A DNA stretch of 64,000 bases from Congeria kusceri (taxonomy: Eukaryota; Mollusca; Bivalvia; Myida; Dreissenidae). This document shows positions 48,234-57,372 of this stretch, piece by piece. Where the stretch lies: positions 25,699,927-25,763,926 of the forward strand of contig CM051030.1 of NCBI GenBank assembly GCA_027627225.1, written 5' to 3'. Under the pieces are notes generated by a model. It was given only the letters and a program-made list of their open reading frames with translations. It searched no databases and had not been told where the DNA came from. Position 1 is the first letter of the stretch. Each line of letters begins with the position of its first letter. Made by a program: the position numbers and the translations under genes.

Positions 48234-48307
48234 CATTATTATTATTATTATTATTGTGATTATTTTTAATATTATTATTATTCTTATTATTATTATTATT
48301 ATTATTA
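48234..48307 (+). repeat. (ATT)n microsatellite
   Basis: Two runs of ATT triplets separated by a short GTG ATT ATT TTT AAT interruption, just downstream of the transmembrane exon. Confidence 0.9.
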
Positions 48308-49523
48308 GATAATTTTACACGTTGTATTGCAAGAAATTCTTGTCTAGCATTAATTCAGATAACAATCAGATAGTATATGCTTAATAATATCTTACGTAAT
48401 GTTTCGTATGTCTGTACATTCTTTCGAACAGTGTCGAATGCATTTTTATTAAAAGGCGACGTTTCTTCGTTCCTGAAATAGCAAATTAACTGATCAAGTA
48501 TATTTAGGTAAAACGTTTAGACAAGCCATAACATATACATTTTTCGGTAAATAGCAAGCAAACCTCCAGTGAACTGTTCATCTTTCATCAGTCTTTGATT
48601 TGTAATAAGACAGTTGGTAGTTATGATAGTTTTTACGTGTTAATCCATAAATATAGATCATAAAAGACTAACCCAAACCTTGTTTGATTTTGAAATGCTG
48701 ATTACAAATCTGAAATTACCAGAAGGGAACAACTTAATGATAAACACAAGATACATGTGAGTGTGTACATGCATAGTAAAATTTTACACATAATTAATCA
48801 ATTTAAGCAATATTATTTATAATTCGTTTGCAACTACATGTACATACTAATACGTGTGTAGTTAAGCTTTTGAAATATGCGGTGTTACCAATTAATTGTT
48901 AAATGCAGCAATGATATTTAAACAACAATAGTAGTGTTATTTCTGAAGATGCAATCATGATAACAAAACAAAAAGACATCTTTTTTTCTGTAGATCTAGA
49001 TTTACATAAAACGTATAAATGATAAAGACATAATTAAAAAGACGTGTGTACGTTCATTGTTATCGTGCCTTGCATCTGATGTATCATATGTGTTGTCGAC
49101 TTGAAGAGCTGCATTCAGTAGAAAATTAATAGCATACTGTTATCAGCAGCTATGTTTTAAAGACAAGAACACAGTCGAAACAGCACACACACATCGCCAT
49201 TGAAATTCTAAGGATGCAAAAGGCTGTAAAAGATAAAGTTCACAAGATTGAAGATTTGGGAGTTTTCCTATTTTTTGACACATATTAAAAACACGAATAT
49301 TGCACATGTTAAAAGGAGCAAAATAACACTGGAGGCATAAAACTGTACTGTAAATAACGTTTGGTTCATGAGTGATCAGCAGTTGCAATTGATAAAAAAT
49401 TATAAAACGTGTAACGCTGAACAGTGTAAAAAAAGAATATTCCGTTGTTTTCGTTGAAATTGACAACACGTGGAACACTTGTAGGAAGTAAGCACAAAAT
49501 TGACATTTAAATATATAAATCGG
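48308..49523. other. Intron of gene B, no feature recognised
   Basis: AT-rich. The minus-strand ORF of 144 codons at 49143-49577 has no recognisable domain and runs into a tRNA-like stretch; I do not support it as a gene. Confidence 0.45.
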
Positions 49524-49584
49524 ACTCGCCCAGTGGTTGAGGTGGTAGCCTTCCGATCCGTAGGTCTTAGGTTGCAACTTTTGT
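49524..49584 (+). other. tRNA-like relic
   Basis: CGGACTCGCCCAGTGGTTGA resembles a box A context and AGGTTGCAACTTTTG a mutated box B at the right distance. The stems do not pair fully. Probably the head of an old SINE or a tRNA pseudogene. Confidence 0.4.
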
Positions 49585-49748
49585 TCATTTCTTGTTTTTG
49601 TTATCCCTTTGGTGAACCATTATACTTGAGCCCTTTAGTTCTTTCCAGTTAAGCCATAATACGGCGAACGTCAATAAAAATGCGAACACGTCCCTTTAAG
49701 ACAAAACTCATTTTAATTTCGAAAAGAACGGTGATTTCCCCGTTAATC

Positions 49749-49786
<38 letters not shown>

Positions 49787-49820
49787 CAATAATAATAATA
49801 ATAATAATTTTATAATCATA

Positions 49821-49910
<90 letters not shown>

Positions 49911-49925
49911 GTAAAACTAATCACG

Positions 49926-49964
<39 letters not shown>

Positions 49965-49974
49965 GTAATATATA
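49749..49974 (+). repeat. (AAT)n microsatellite
   Basis: Over 200 bases of AAT triplets with AAC, ATT and CAT interruptions. It yields artefactual poly-Asn and poly-Ile frames on both strands. Confidence 0.92.
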
Positions 49975-50029
49975 AGTGAAGAAAAAACGCAAATTATATA
50001 TGTATAACAAAAACCTAGATTCTGTGTTT

Positions 50030-50461
50030 GATGTACACAGGCCCCATATTGGTGCTGGATAGCCCATTTCTAAGTCCAAGTTAGGTGAAGGTCAATATCA
50101 AAGTGAGGTTGGATGATATAGGTGGATTGGGGATAGTCATTAGCAAAAACTGTTTCCAAGTGTTGTAGCTGTTAGTGCTAGACGAAACGGTAAAATCTAC
50201 TTAACCAAGAAACAGCCAATTCGAATTATTCTAATTGCAAATGAGGTCATTGTCAAGGTCAAAGTGAGGTTGGGTGATATGGGTTGATAGAATATGGTCA
50301 TAACGAACAACTGTGTACGTATCCAAGTGCTGTAGTAAGCGGTGTTGGTGCAAGACGGAACGGTAAAATCTACTTCACGGACGGAAGGATGGACAGAAGG
50401 ACGGAAGGACAGGACAGGACAATCACTATATGCCTCCCGCATCAAGATGCCGGGGGCATGA
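50030..50461 (-). repeat. Dispersed repeat with (GTCC)n core, minus-strand copy
   Basis: On the minus strand it opens CATGCCCCCGGCATCTTGAT and GCGGGAGGCATATAGTG, has a GTCCTTCCGTCC-type stretch, then CCGTTCCGTCTTGCACCAAC and CACCCAACCTCACTTTGACC. It repeats that module once more and ends near AACACAGAATCTAGG. It is the family of 39163-39465 with one extra internal unit, in the opposite direction. Confidence 0.75.
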
Positions 50462-50956
50462 AAACATTGAACAACAACCACTTGTTTGTGGTGTGAATTA
50501 TGTGCCTTCAAGGCCGATAGCCTGTTTTAGCAAATGCGATATACAAAAGTATGTGTTTTATTTTCTTGATAACCAGACACTTTACAGAGAATTGCCTAAC
50601 TTTGTTTATGAAATGTAACGATTAAAGAGATAAACAAAAACGTGCATAAATAGAAATATAAATGACACTCGTGCACGAGTACAGAGCTGTAATTCGACAT
50701 ATAATAATACTAGGGATGGGACCGAATACTTAAATAAAATAGTTTTGTAAATACTTCTAAATGCTACTATATATGGCACTCTGTCCGAATATTTACCTAT
50801 CCGAAATATGTATACAACGTGTACGTAGTTGTTTTACCTTGTTTCAGTAGTAAATGAGCGATATAACTTAGTGAGTGTTAGGCAAATACAAAGAAATGTA
50901 AGATATTGCTATATGTATTGTTAATTAATTTGTCAATCGTTCTAGGTTTTGTTCCG
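50462..50956. other. Intron of gene B next to the LINE 3' end, no feature recognised
   Basis: Short non-coding sequence between the dispersed repeat and the retrotransposon tail. Confidence 0.45.
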
Positions 50957-51090
50957 AACAACTCAACTCAACTCAACTCACTTTATTAAGTAAATAAAAG
51001 CCACTGGCCCATAATACACAATATAGTACACAAATCATAATAGATAAATGTAGTTGCATTCCAACATCCAACACTAATAGTAATACATGT

Positions 51091-54000
51091 TTAAGTATTA
51101 ATAGTATTCATAAGATGATATAAAAATATGCATAATGTATGTATCGTTTCATTATTATTTGTACTCATCATAGTATAAAAATCATTGACAGTATTTCCAC
51201 CAAAATACCAGTTGTAAAGAAATTCTCGACTGATAACATCATATTTAGGACAGTGAAAAAAAGCGTGAAATTCACAATCAATAACTGATATGTTATTTTC
51301 ATTGAAGCAAAAGGTGCATATTCTCAAATCTTGAGCAATATTTAACTGCCTTCCAAGTTCACTGTTTAATTTATGGTTCGCACATCTAAATCTAGCGAAA
51401 GCAATTTTATATTTGAAAGGGATTTCTAAGTCTAAATATCGCTCAGTATTAAGCAAAGTCTTATAATATTTATAATGATTACATCTAGATGAATTATTTA
51501 TATCATTATACCAATTTTGGGTAAAGCAATCAGTTATGCGTTGGCGAAAACTATAAATAAATAAGTCAATGTTACCAACATCTTGTGAGATCCATATGTA
51601 TCCGTAGCCATACGTAAACAATAAAGATTTTACTTTTGTCGCCCAGCAAATACGCCCAGCGTCATCTATCGTCTTTAACATGTTATAACATTGGTTAGGA
51701 TATCTATTGTTAGGCATTGTCACAAGCTTACACCAATACTTAATACAGTTAACAAAATATGTGACACATAAAGGAAGCCGCCCACATTCACCAAGGACGA
51801 TACATGTATTAGTATTTTTTTTAACATATAAATTTCGTTTGCAGAATTTGTTTTGGACTGATTCAATAATGTTTATATATTCATAACCCCAAATCTGTGA
51901 TCCATAGCACAATATAGGTTTTACCATACTGTCAAATAGTACAAATAGTTCTTTAGTAGGGAAATTTCCAAAAGTCTTTTTGTAACTGTAAATTGAAAAT
52001 ATTGCTTTTTGTGCTTGCGCACTTAATTTATCATGTGCTGCATTCCACGATAATTTAGGCGTAAAAAGCAGTCCCAAATATTTATAAACAGATGTTATAT
52101 TTATTTTTATCCCACGAAAAGTCCAAGTTTCATAGTTTCTCAAAGGTCCGCCATTTCTGAAAACAATAATTTCAGTTTTTTTTAGATTAATCTCCATTCC
52201 TGTATTAATACAAAATTGATCTACGACATTTAAATGTTGTTGTAGTTTAATAGCTGTTTCCGCACAACTAGCGATATCATCAGCAAACATAAGACATATA
52301 ATGTCATTAATTTCATTGGAAATAAATATCCCAGATCCACAACTTTCACGCAGCATCACTGATAGTTCATCAATAAATAATGCAAAAATAGTCGAACTTG
52401 ACTTGTCCCCCTGTCGGGTGCCAACGTTACATTTAAAAAACTCAGTTATTGTTATTGGGCATGAGCATTTATATTTCGCAGCAGACATGTCATTGCCTGT
52501 ATTTTGAACTTTAACGCAGGAGTAAAGTGAACTATACATTTGTTTTAAAATGCGGAGAATTTTACCGTCAATTCCTTTTCTCTTCAAAGCATAAAATAAT
52601 ACGCTATGATTTATTTTATCAAAAGCCTTCTTAAAATCAATATATAAACAATAGAATCTACCCCCCTTTTTTGAGATATATTTCTGGACCATAGCTTGAA
52701 GACAAAATACATTATCTATCGCCGAATAGCCGGCGCGGAAACCAGCTTGAGATTCATCAAATTTATTATTATCTTCCGCCCATTCATATAGACGTTTATT
52801 TATGATACCAGAAAATATCTTATACATCGTGTTTGTTAACAATATTCCACGGTAATTTTCCGGCGTATTTGTAGGTCCAGATTTATGTATAGGACTTATA
52901 ATACTCTGGCCCCAGGACTTCGGAAAGTCACCCATATCAAAGATTCTATTAAAAAGGGAAAGTAAGTACGGTGCGATATTGTCTATTGAATATTTATAAA
53001 ATTCAGATGGTATTCCATCTATACCGCTACTTTTACCACACATTAATTTATGAATTTGAAATTTGACTTCGCTGAGTGAAAATGGCTCATTTAGAGGAAT
53101 CATAGTGTCATTTACGATATCTGTATTAATGTTAATATTTATGTCAATACGTGGTGCTTGAGCATCATATAACAAACCTCGGAAATAGTCATACCATTCA
53201 TTTGCCTTGATATTTTTATCTACGTTTTGTCGAGTTTTGGCTTGCTTAATTTTCTTCCACATTAAATTAGGATTTTTTCGATTACTGATAAGTTCCTGCC
53301 TATTGTTTTTCTGTAGTTCTTGAAATTTAATATTGCAATAGTTTTTAAATGCAGTTCTGTGATTCTTATATTCTCTTAGATCATACGCAGAACTTGAAAT
53401 TCGAAATCTGCGTAAAGATGTGTACTTTTGCCTTTCAAGACTATCACATCTTTCATCCCACCAAAGTGGTTGTAACGATCTAAACTTATTATTTATAATT
53501 AACATCTTATTACCAGCAACACTGTATAGATCAGTTATCTTGTCAATCGCCGCGTTAATATTTGTATTTATAAGGTTCATAAGTATACGATTATTTTCAT
53601 TAAAAATCATATTTATACGATCACGAAAAGTGTCCTCATATCTGGCTTGCCATTTATATTGCTTAACGTGTGATAATTCATTATTATCATTTGTATGCAT
53701 ATGACTGCTATTACTATATTCAAATTCTATTTTACAATTTATTGGAAAATGGTCCGACTCAGAGCGATCAAGCACCTTGAAATCAAGAGTTTTCTCAAAT
53801 AATTCCGATGATGCAATTATATAATCCACCACACTAGCTCCTTCATTAGAGGTACATGTAAAATGACCATTCTTATCGCCCTCAAATCTTCCATTCAAAA
53901 TATGTATATCAAATATACAGCACATGTTAACTAAGGATTTTCCATAGTTATTTCCCCTTAAGGTATCTCTGTTTGCGCGGGGTAAATCAAATTCGTTACT

Positions 54001-54573
54001 TTCGTAATCTACATCCCCAAATACATACTGCAAATTATCAAACGGTATAAAGTCTAGATAATTTAGTGTTCTACAATTAAGATCTCCTGATAGCAAAATG
54101 AGTGCATTGGGATGAACAAACTTTAATTCTTCTAAATTAGAAGACATATTAATTATACCATTCTTCTCATCTCTCTGATTATAAATTGACGCCCCTTCAG
54201 GTGATATATAAGTGTAATACATAATAACATCTTTTGATTTGAACAATGTTGAAAATTTACAGTACAATACTACACAATCATTAAAACAAGTTTCTATACG
54301 TGATATAATATTTAACTTAAGTAAATGATTTTTTATGAAAACACATATTCCACCACTGTTGCGTAAGCTATTAGGATTAATCGGTCTAATATAATCAAAA
54401 CATGTATATGATTCTAGCAGTGTGCTAAATTCATCATAACTGTTTGCCCATGTTTCACATAAATGAATAATATCAAAGGACAATAAATAAGATTTAAAAT
54501 CCAAACTGTTTATGTGTTTACTTAGACCAGCAATGTTCCAACTGATAATGTTCAAATCAATCGATTTCCCCAT
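51091..54573 (-). CDS. LINE ORF2: endonuclease/reverse transcriptase, 1160 aa
   Basis: The single open frame starts ATGGGGAAATCG. Residues 1-280 are an apurinic-type endonuclease: ISWNIAGL (9-16), LCETW (E40), LSGDLN (161-166) and the closing SDHFPI (273-278) are the catalytic motifs that nick the target. Residues 510-830 are the reverse transcriptase: GIDGIPSEFYK (517-527), PENYRGI, QAGFRAGYS, YIDFKKAFD (644-652), TRQGDKSS and FADD (763-766, the catalytic Asp pair); the thumb follows. A C-terminal Cys/His cluster, CTFC (1086-1089), H1103 and C1108, fits the knuckle common in LINE ORF2. All catalytic residues are present and there is no stop or frameshift, so the protein could be active in target-primed reverse transcription. 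A plus-strand ORF at 52301 is a shadow. Confidence 0.93.
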   Translation of the reverse strand: MGKSIDLNIISWNIAGLSKHINSLDFKSYLLSFDIIHLCETWANSYDEFSTLLESYTCFDYIRPINPNSLRNSGGICVFIKNHLLKLNIISRIETCFNDCVVLYCKFSTLFKSKDVIMYYTYISPEGASIYNQRDEKNGIINMSSNLEELKFVHPNALILLSGDLNCRTLNYLDFIPFDNLQYVFGDVDYESNEFDLPRANRDTLRGNNYGKSLVNMCCIFDIHILNGRFEGDKNGHFTCTSNEGASVVDYIIASSELFEKTLDFKVLDRSESDHFPINCKIEFEYSNSSHMHTNDNNELSHVKQYKWQARYEDTFRDRINMIFNENNRILMNLINTNINAAIDKITDLYSVAGNKMLIINNKFRSLQPLWWDERCDSLERQKYTSLRRFRISSSAYDLREYKNHRTAFKNYCNIKFQELQKNNRQELISNRKNPNLMWKKIKQAKTRQNVDKNIKANEWYDYFRGLLYDAQAPRIDINININTDIVNDTMIPLNEPFSLSEVKFQIHKLMCGKSSGIDGIPSEFYKYSIDNIAPYLLSLFNRIFDMGDFPKSWGQSIISPIHKSGPTNTPENYRGILLTNTMYKIFSGIINKRLYEWAEDNNKFDESQAGFRAGYSAIDNVFCLQAMVQKYISKKGGRFYCLYIDFKKAFDKINHSVLFYALKRKGIDGKILRILKQMYSSLYSCVKVQNTGNDMSAAKYKCSCPITITEFFKCNVGTRQGDKSSSTIFALFIDELSVMLRESCGSGIFISNEINDIICLMFADDIASCAETAIKLQQHLNVVDQFCINTGMEINLKKTEIIVFRNGGPLRNYETWTFRGIKINITSVYKYLGLLFTPKLSWNAAHDKLSAQAQKAIFSIYSYKKTFGNFPTKELFVLFDSMVKPILCYGSQIWGYEYINIIESVQNKFCKRNLYVKKNTNTCIVLGECGRLPLCVTYFVNCIKYWCKLVTMPNNRYPNQCYNMLKTIDDAGRICWATKVKSLLFTYGYGYIWISQDVGNIDLFIYSFRQRITDCFTQNWYNDINNSSRCNHYKYYKTLLNTERYLDLEIPFKYKIAFARFRCANHKLNSELGRQLNIAQDLRICTFCFNENNISVIDCEFHAFFHCPKYDVISREFLYNWYFGGNTVNDFYTMMSTNNNETIHTLCIFLYHLMNTINT

Positions 54574-54606
54574 GCTGTTATCGTCTATAGGGTCTCGGCC
54601 GAATTC

Positions 54607-55890
54607 CTAATCCATGATTAAAGTGTCGGAGCTGACGTCATCCTCGTGTATGTTCGTATTACTTCTAATTGGTTGATCCCCAACAAGTGGAACACTTACA
54701 TCATCATTCACGTGGTCCATTACATGACTACTATCCAGTTGGTGATCTATAGTCCTGTTGTCATTAAGTTGTCCATGCTGAAAACCACGTGCTGCTACAT
54801 GTGGCCGTGTCATCGTCCGTCGTGTACCAATTGATACAATAGACTGTGTAATGTCATTGTATTTATAGATCTGGTCATTCACAATCAATTTGTCATATCT
54901 CATAGTGGCATAGTTATTGTTACGCCGTTCTAACATCATACGTTCACCGAGATGCTTCCTGTGTTGCCGCACTTTATCACTAAAGTCTTGTTGAACGGAA
55001 TATGCACGATTATGTTGAAGCAATGTGTTTGCCCGTCCCAGAATACGCTCACAGTCCTTAAATCGTGTGAATCGCACCATTATTATACATTTGTTAGGGT
55101 CCCGGGATTTGATGCGTTGAGCACGGTCAATTTCAAGATTATCGGCCTCTTCTCCAAAATTTAAAGTATCTTTAAGAAACGAGCGTACTTTTCTCTCTGA
55201 AATTGTGCGATTTTCATTTAAACCTCCGTCTATGCCGTTAAAGCGTAAATTGTTTCTTCGGGATTGATTTTCAATCTGATCCAATTTATTTTTTATATGT
55301 GACATTTCGTTACGTAATAGATCATTATCATATTGTAGTCTCTCATTATCGTGCTTCAATTCATTGATATTGGAGAACATAGAGTCAATTTTGGTGTTCA
55401 TGCTCCCAATTTCTGTGACTAAACGCTCATTTTGTTGATCTAGGTCAACTTTCATGGTTCGTAGAAAAATAAACATTTCAGAGTCATTATTCGTATCAAT
55501 ATTTGACCTACTTTGATTAAGTCGATCAGCTCCGCTATTATTCAATGACCTTGGTGGCGGTTGAGAGAGAGTATACGAGGAAATTGTCCGTTGTCTCGTC
55601 ACAACTCCTTCTGTTGTGTCCCGACGAGAGTTCAGGGCATTCAATGGGTTTGGATTCGGTTGTTGAAGCCCTTTGTTCCGCGAATGATCCTGTCTAGGCG
55701 GTCCTGGGTTGCTTTCTATATCCCCACTCATGAGAATCAAAATGGCCATGCACGTGCTCAGGCGAAGAATGAGATAAATTGACCTTTTGACTAGTTTTGT
55801 CACAATAAGCACTCTCATACACTTCATGCGTCTATGCCTAATCACAAAACATCCAATTCGTGCACGCCATATACAAATATCCACACTCAT
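54607..55890 (-). CDS. LINE ORF1: coiled-coil RNA-binding protein with N-terminal 2A-like motif, 427 aa
   Basis: Residues 1-55 are basic then hydrophobic (SIYLILRLSTCMAILILM), followed by GDIESNPGP at 56-64, a match to the DxExNPGP 2A consensus where the ribosome would skip the Gly63-Pro64 bond. Residues 65-135 are polar and Pro/Asn-rich. Residues 140-215 form a heptad-type coiled coil, then RRNNLRFNGI (211-220), IDRAQRI and IIMVRFTRFKD (269-279) and QDFS (301), the signature order of the L1 ORF1p (transposase 22) RRM and C-terminal domains. Such proteins trimerise, coat LINE RNA and act as nucleic-acid chaperones. The first ATG is chosen because a 2A needs upstream peptide; starting at Met54 would abolish it. 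The body would be released as a protein of about 364 residues starting with Pro. Confidence 0.88.
   Translation of the reverse strand: MSVDICIWRARIGCFVIRHRRMKCMRVLIVTKLVKRSIYLILRLSTCMAILILMSGDIESNPGPPRQDHSRNKGLQQPNPNPLNALNSRRDTTEGVVTRQRTISSYTLSQPPPRSLNNSGADRLNQSRSNIDTNNDSEMFIFLRTMKVDLDQQNERLVTEIGSMNTKIDSMFSNINELKHDNERLQYDNDLLRNEMSHIKNKLDQIENQSRRNNLRFNGIDGGLNENRTISERKVRSFLKDTLNFGEEADNLEIDRAQRIKSRDPNKCIIMVRFTRFKDCERILGRANTLLQHNRAYSVQQDFSDKVRQHRKHLGERMMLERRNNNYATMRYDKLIVNDQIYKYNDITQSIVSIGTRRTMTRPHVAARGFQHGQLNDNRTIDHQLDSSHVMDHVNDDVSVPLVGDQPIRSNTNIHEDDVSSDTLIMD
55699..55725 (-). other. 2A-like ribosome-skipping motif (GDIESNPGP)
   Basis: Codons 56-64 of ORF1 match D-x-E-x-N-P-G-P exactly, preceded by a leucine-rich hydrophobic stretch as in other 2A peptides. 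2A-like sequences are known from several APE-type non-LTR elements of invertebrates. Activity here is inferred from the motif only. Confidence 0.75.
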
Positions 55891-55900
55891 TTTTAATTAA

Positions 55901-56917
55901 ATCCTTGAAAGACCGAGGAACCATGAAGCTTGTATCTGATGTGCAGATTACACGTTGTCTGGGTTTTGTCTAATGACCGCGTAAAGTACTTCCAAGCACG
56001 TGATGGTGGCATTGTTTATTAATAAAGACTCTTGTATCATATACGTTGTTGATATAATGGAGTATAATTTACAAAAGACGTTTATTACGATTGACCAGAT
56101 CATGCTAATTTTGTTCAAGAAATTGATTGGCTGATAATGGATTCATTTTGATTGGTCTACTTAGAGAGCAATTGTAATTTACTGTAAACAAGTTAACGGT
56201 ATAAATGTCGCTTAAGGATAATAAACAACAATGTACGCATTGTACAAACTGTGAAACCGTTATCACAACATGGCCCAGTTGTGTTATCTGTGGATACAAT
56301 ACGTCATATTCAAGACTCCTACAAACCGTTAATTCGCGTCCCTTGTAAAGACGTGCCCCCTTCCAATTATCAATGGTTGTTAATTGGACATGTTTGGCAT
56401 GTGTTGTAAAAACGTTACACTGCCCCCGCTCACTTGCTAGGCATGAAATAGGACTGGAATTCATGTAAACTTTGCAATCAAACTGGAAAAAACATGATTT
56501 TGTAAAAGAAATTGTGTTCTTTAAATAAATTTGAAAATATAATATTTTGATATTAATATTCGAATTTTCGGTCCCATCCGTAAATAATACGTAAATTGCT
56601 AGGAACAATTTAGTATGAACGTCTATTTAATTCATAGCGCATGAGGCTTTAAATACACGTGTTGAGATTTTTGTTTCTGTAATAACAATACATATACATT
56701 TATTACATTTATGTGTGTTGAGTTTTTGCCGAATGATAAATAAACAAATAATAATAGCAATTTGTAATAATTGTAATTTAAATTAAAAAAATTGGGTTTA
56801 AACTTACAGAAAAAAGCAGTGGGTATGTATTGAATAAATTAATATGCATGTATTGAATAAATTAATATGCATGTACTGAATAAATATATAGCAATATCGT
56901 AGTAAAAAAAAAAAATA
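55901..56917. other. Intron of gene B upstream of the LINE, no gene recognised
   Basis: The first part may contain the LINE 5' UTR. The 167-codon minus-strand ORF at 56105-56608 shows no domain and a Cys/His-rich but irregular composition, so I do not support it. Confidence 0.45.
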
Positions 56918-57052
56918 TATATAAAATAATAATGATAATAATAATGATAATAATAATAATAATAATAATAAAATAATAATAATAATAATAATCATCATCA
57001 TCATCATCAGAAGCAGCAGCAGCATAATCATCATCATCATCATAAAAAAAAA
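56918..57052 (+). repeat. AAT/ATC compound microsatellite
   Basis: ATA-rich lead, then AAT and GAT triplets (56926-56991), CATCAT triplets, an AGCAGCAGC run and CATCATCAT again. It lies about 290 bases upstream of gene B's final exon. Confidence 0.88.
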
Positions 57053-57337
57053 ATCATGTTTTGCTGATAATTGGAATCGCTAGGAATACGAATTGCTTGA
57101 ATCAGCCAGCTCTCTACATGCACCTTCAGCAAATGGTAATTCCAGAGTAAAGAAATTAACTCTTCAGGACCGGACCATTTTAACGACTGAATAACATTTT
57201 TATAAATTACAATGTTTAAATTCATATATTTATTAATGCATATACATGTTTGTAATTATACATTAACTAGCGACTTAAATCCAGGTTAAATTGAAAGTTA
57301 TGACGCACATTTTTAGCGTGTGTGTTTGTATTTGCAG

Positions 57338-57372
57338 ATCCAGTTGTGTACGAGAACACATCACGGCGATAG
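57338..57372 (+). CDS. Gene B final exon, short tail ending DPVVYENTSRR
   Basis: The acceptor TGTATTTGCAG ends at 57337. With the leftover G of the transmembrane exon the frame is GAT CCA GTT GTG TAC GAG AAC ACA, giving DPVVYENTSRR then TAG at 57370-57372. It corresponds in phase and sequence to gene A's second exon (DSTNNAVYET...), so gene B keeps only the first tyrosine motif. YENT fits a YxN-type SH2 (Grb2-like) site. It is one of the few clean exons of the gene. The link to 48043-48183 across 9 kb is inferred from phase and homology. Confidence 0.6.

Larger units (their letters stand above)
50957..55900 (-). mobile_element. Full-length APE-type non-LTR retrotransposon (LINE), apparently intact
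   Basis: Two long uninterrupted minus-strand ORFs lie in the order expected for a two-ORF LINE: ORF1 (55890-54607), a 33-base gap, ORF2 (54573-51091). The 3' UTR is about 110 bases, with AATAAA (minus strand, 50982-50987) just before four GAGTT repeats at 50959-50980, which form the element's 3' tail instead of poly(A). The 5' UTR start is not fixed; it lies somewhere upstream of 55890. No convincing target-site duplication was found. ORF1 is of the L1 coiled-coil/RRM type; ORF2 has APE and RT domains. This suggests the L1/Tx1 side of the LINE tree, but a tree is needed. The element is antisense to gene B and inside its last intron. Confidence 0.88.
30141..57372 (+). pseudogene. Gene B: multi-Ig/FN3 transmembrane receptor gene with several disabling lesions
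   Basis: Recognisable exons, all plus strand and nearly all phase 1-1: double Ig 30141-30778, Ig 40754-41068, Ig 41171-41446, Ig 41579-41881, Ig 43473-43748, Ig-like 43875-44015, FN3 47393-47698, transmembrane 48043-48183 and final exon 57338-57372. The exons join in frame at their splice sites, so they belong to one gene or were tandem genes of one family. Lesions: frameshift near 30495, TGA at 41758, TAA at 43553, TAA at 43910 and frameshifts in the FN3 exon. The signal-peptide exon was not found. A full LINE sits in the last intron, antisense. Two Ig exons and the transmembrane exon remain clean, so decay is recent, or some products arise by skipping the broken phase-1 exons. As sequenced I call it a pseudogene. 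Confidence 0.65.

Noticed and set aside
49143..49577. 144-codon minus-strand ORF
   Set aside because: It runs into a tRNA-like relic and shows no recognisable motif.
49649..49979. Poly-Asn/poly-Ile ORFs
   Set aside because: Artefacts of the AAT microsatellite.
50945..55969. GGTTTTGT at 50945-50952 and 55962-55969 as target-site duplication of the LINE
   Set aside because: Eight bases can match by chance in the space searched, and eight unexplained bases lie between the left copy and the element tail.
56105..56608. 167-codon minus-strand ORF
   Set aside because: No domain, no splice or start context, and composition typical of random AT-rich sequence.
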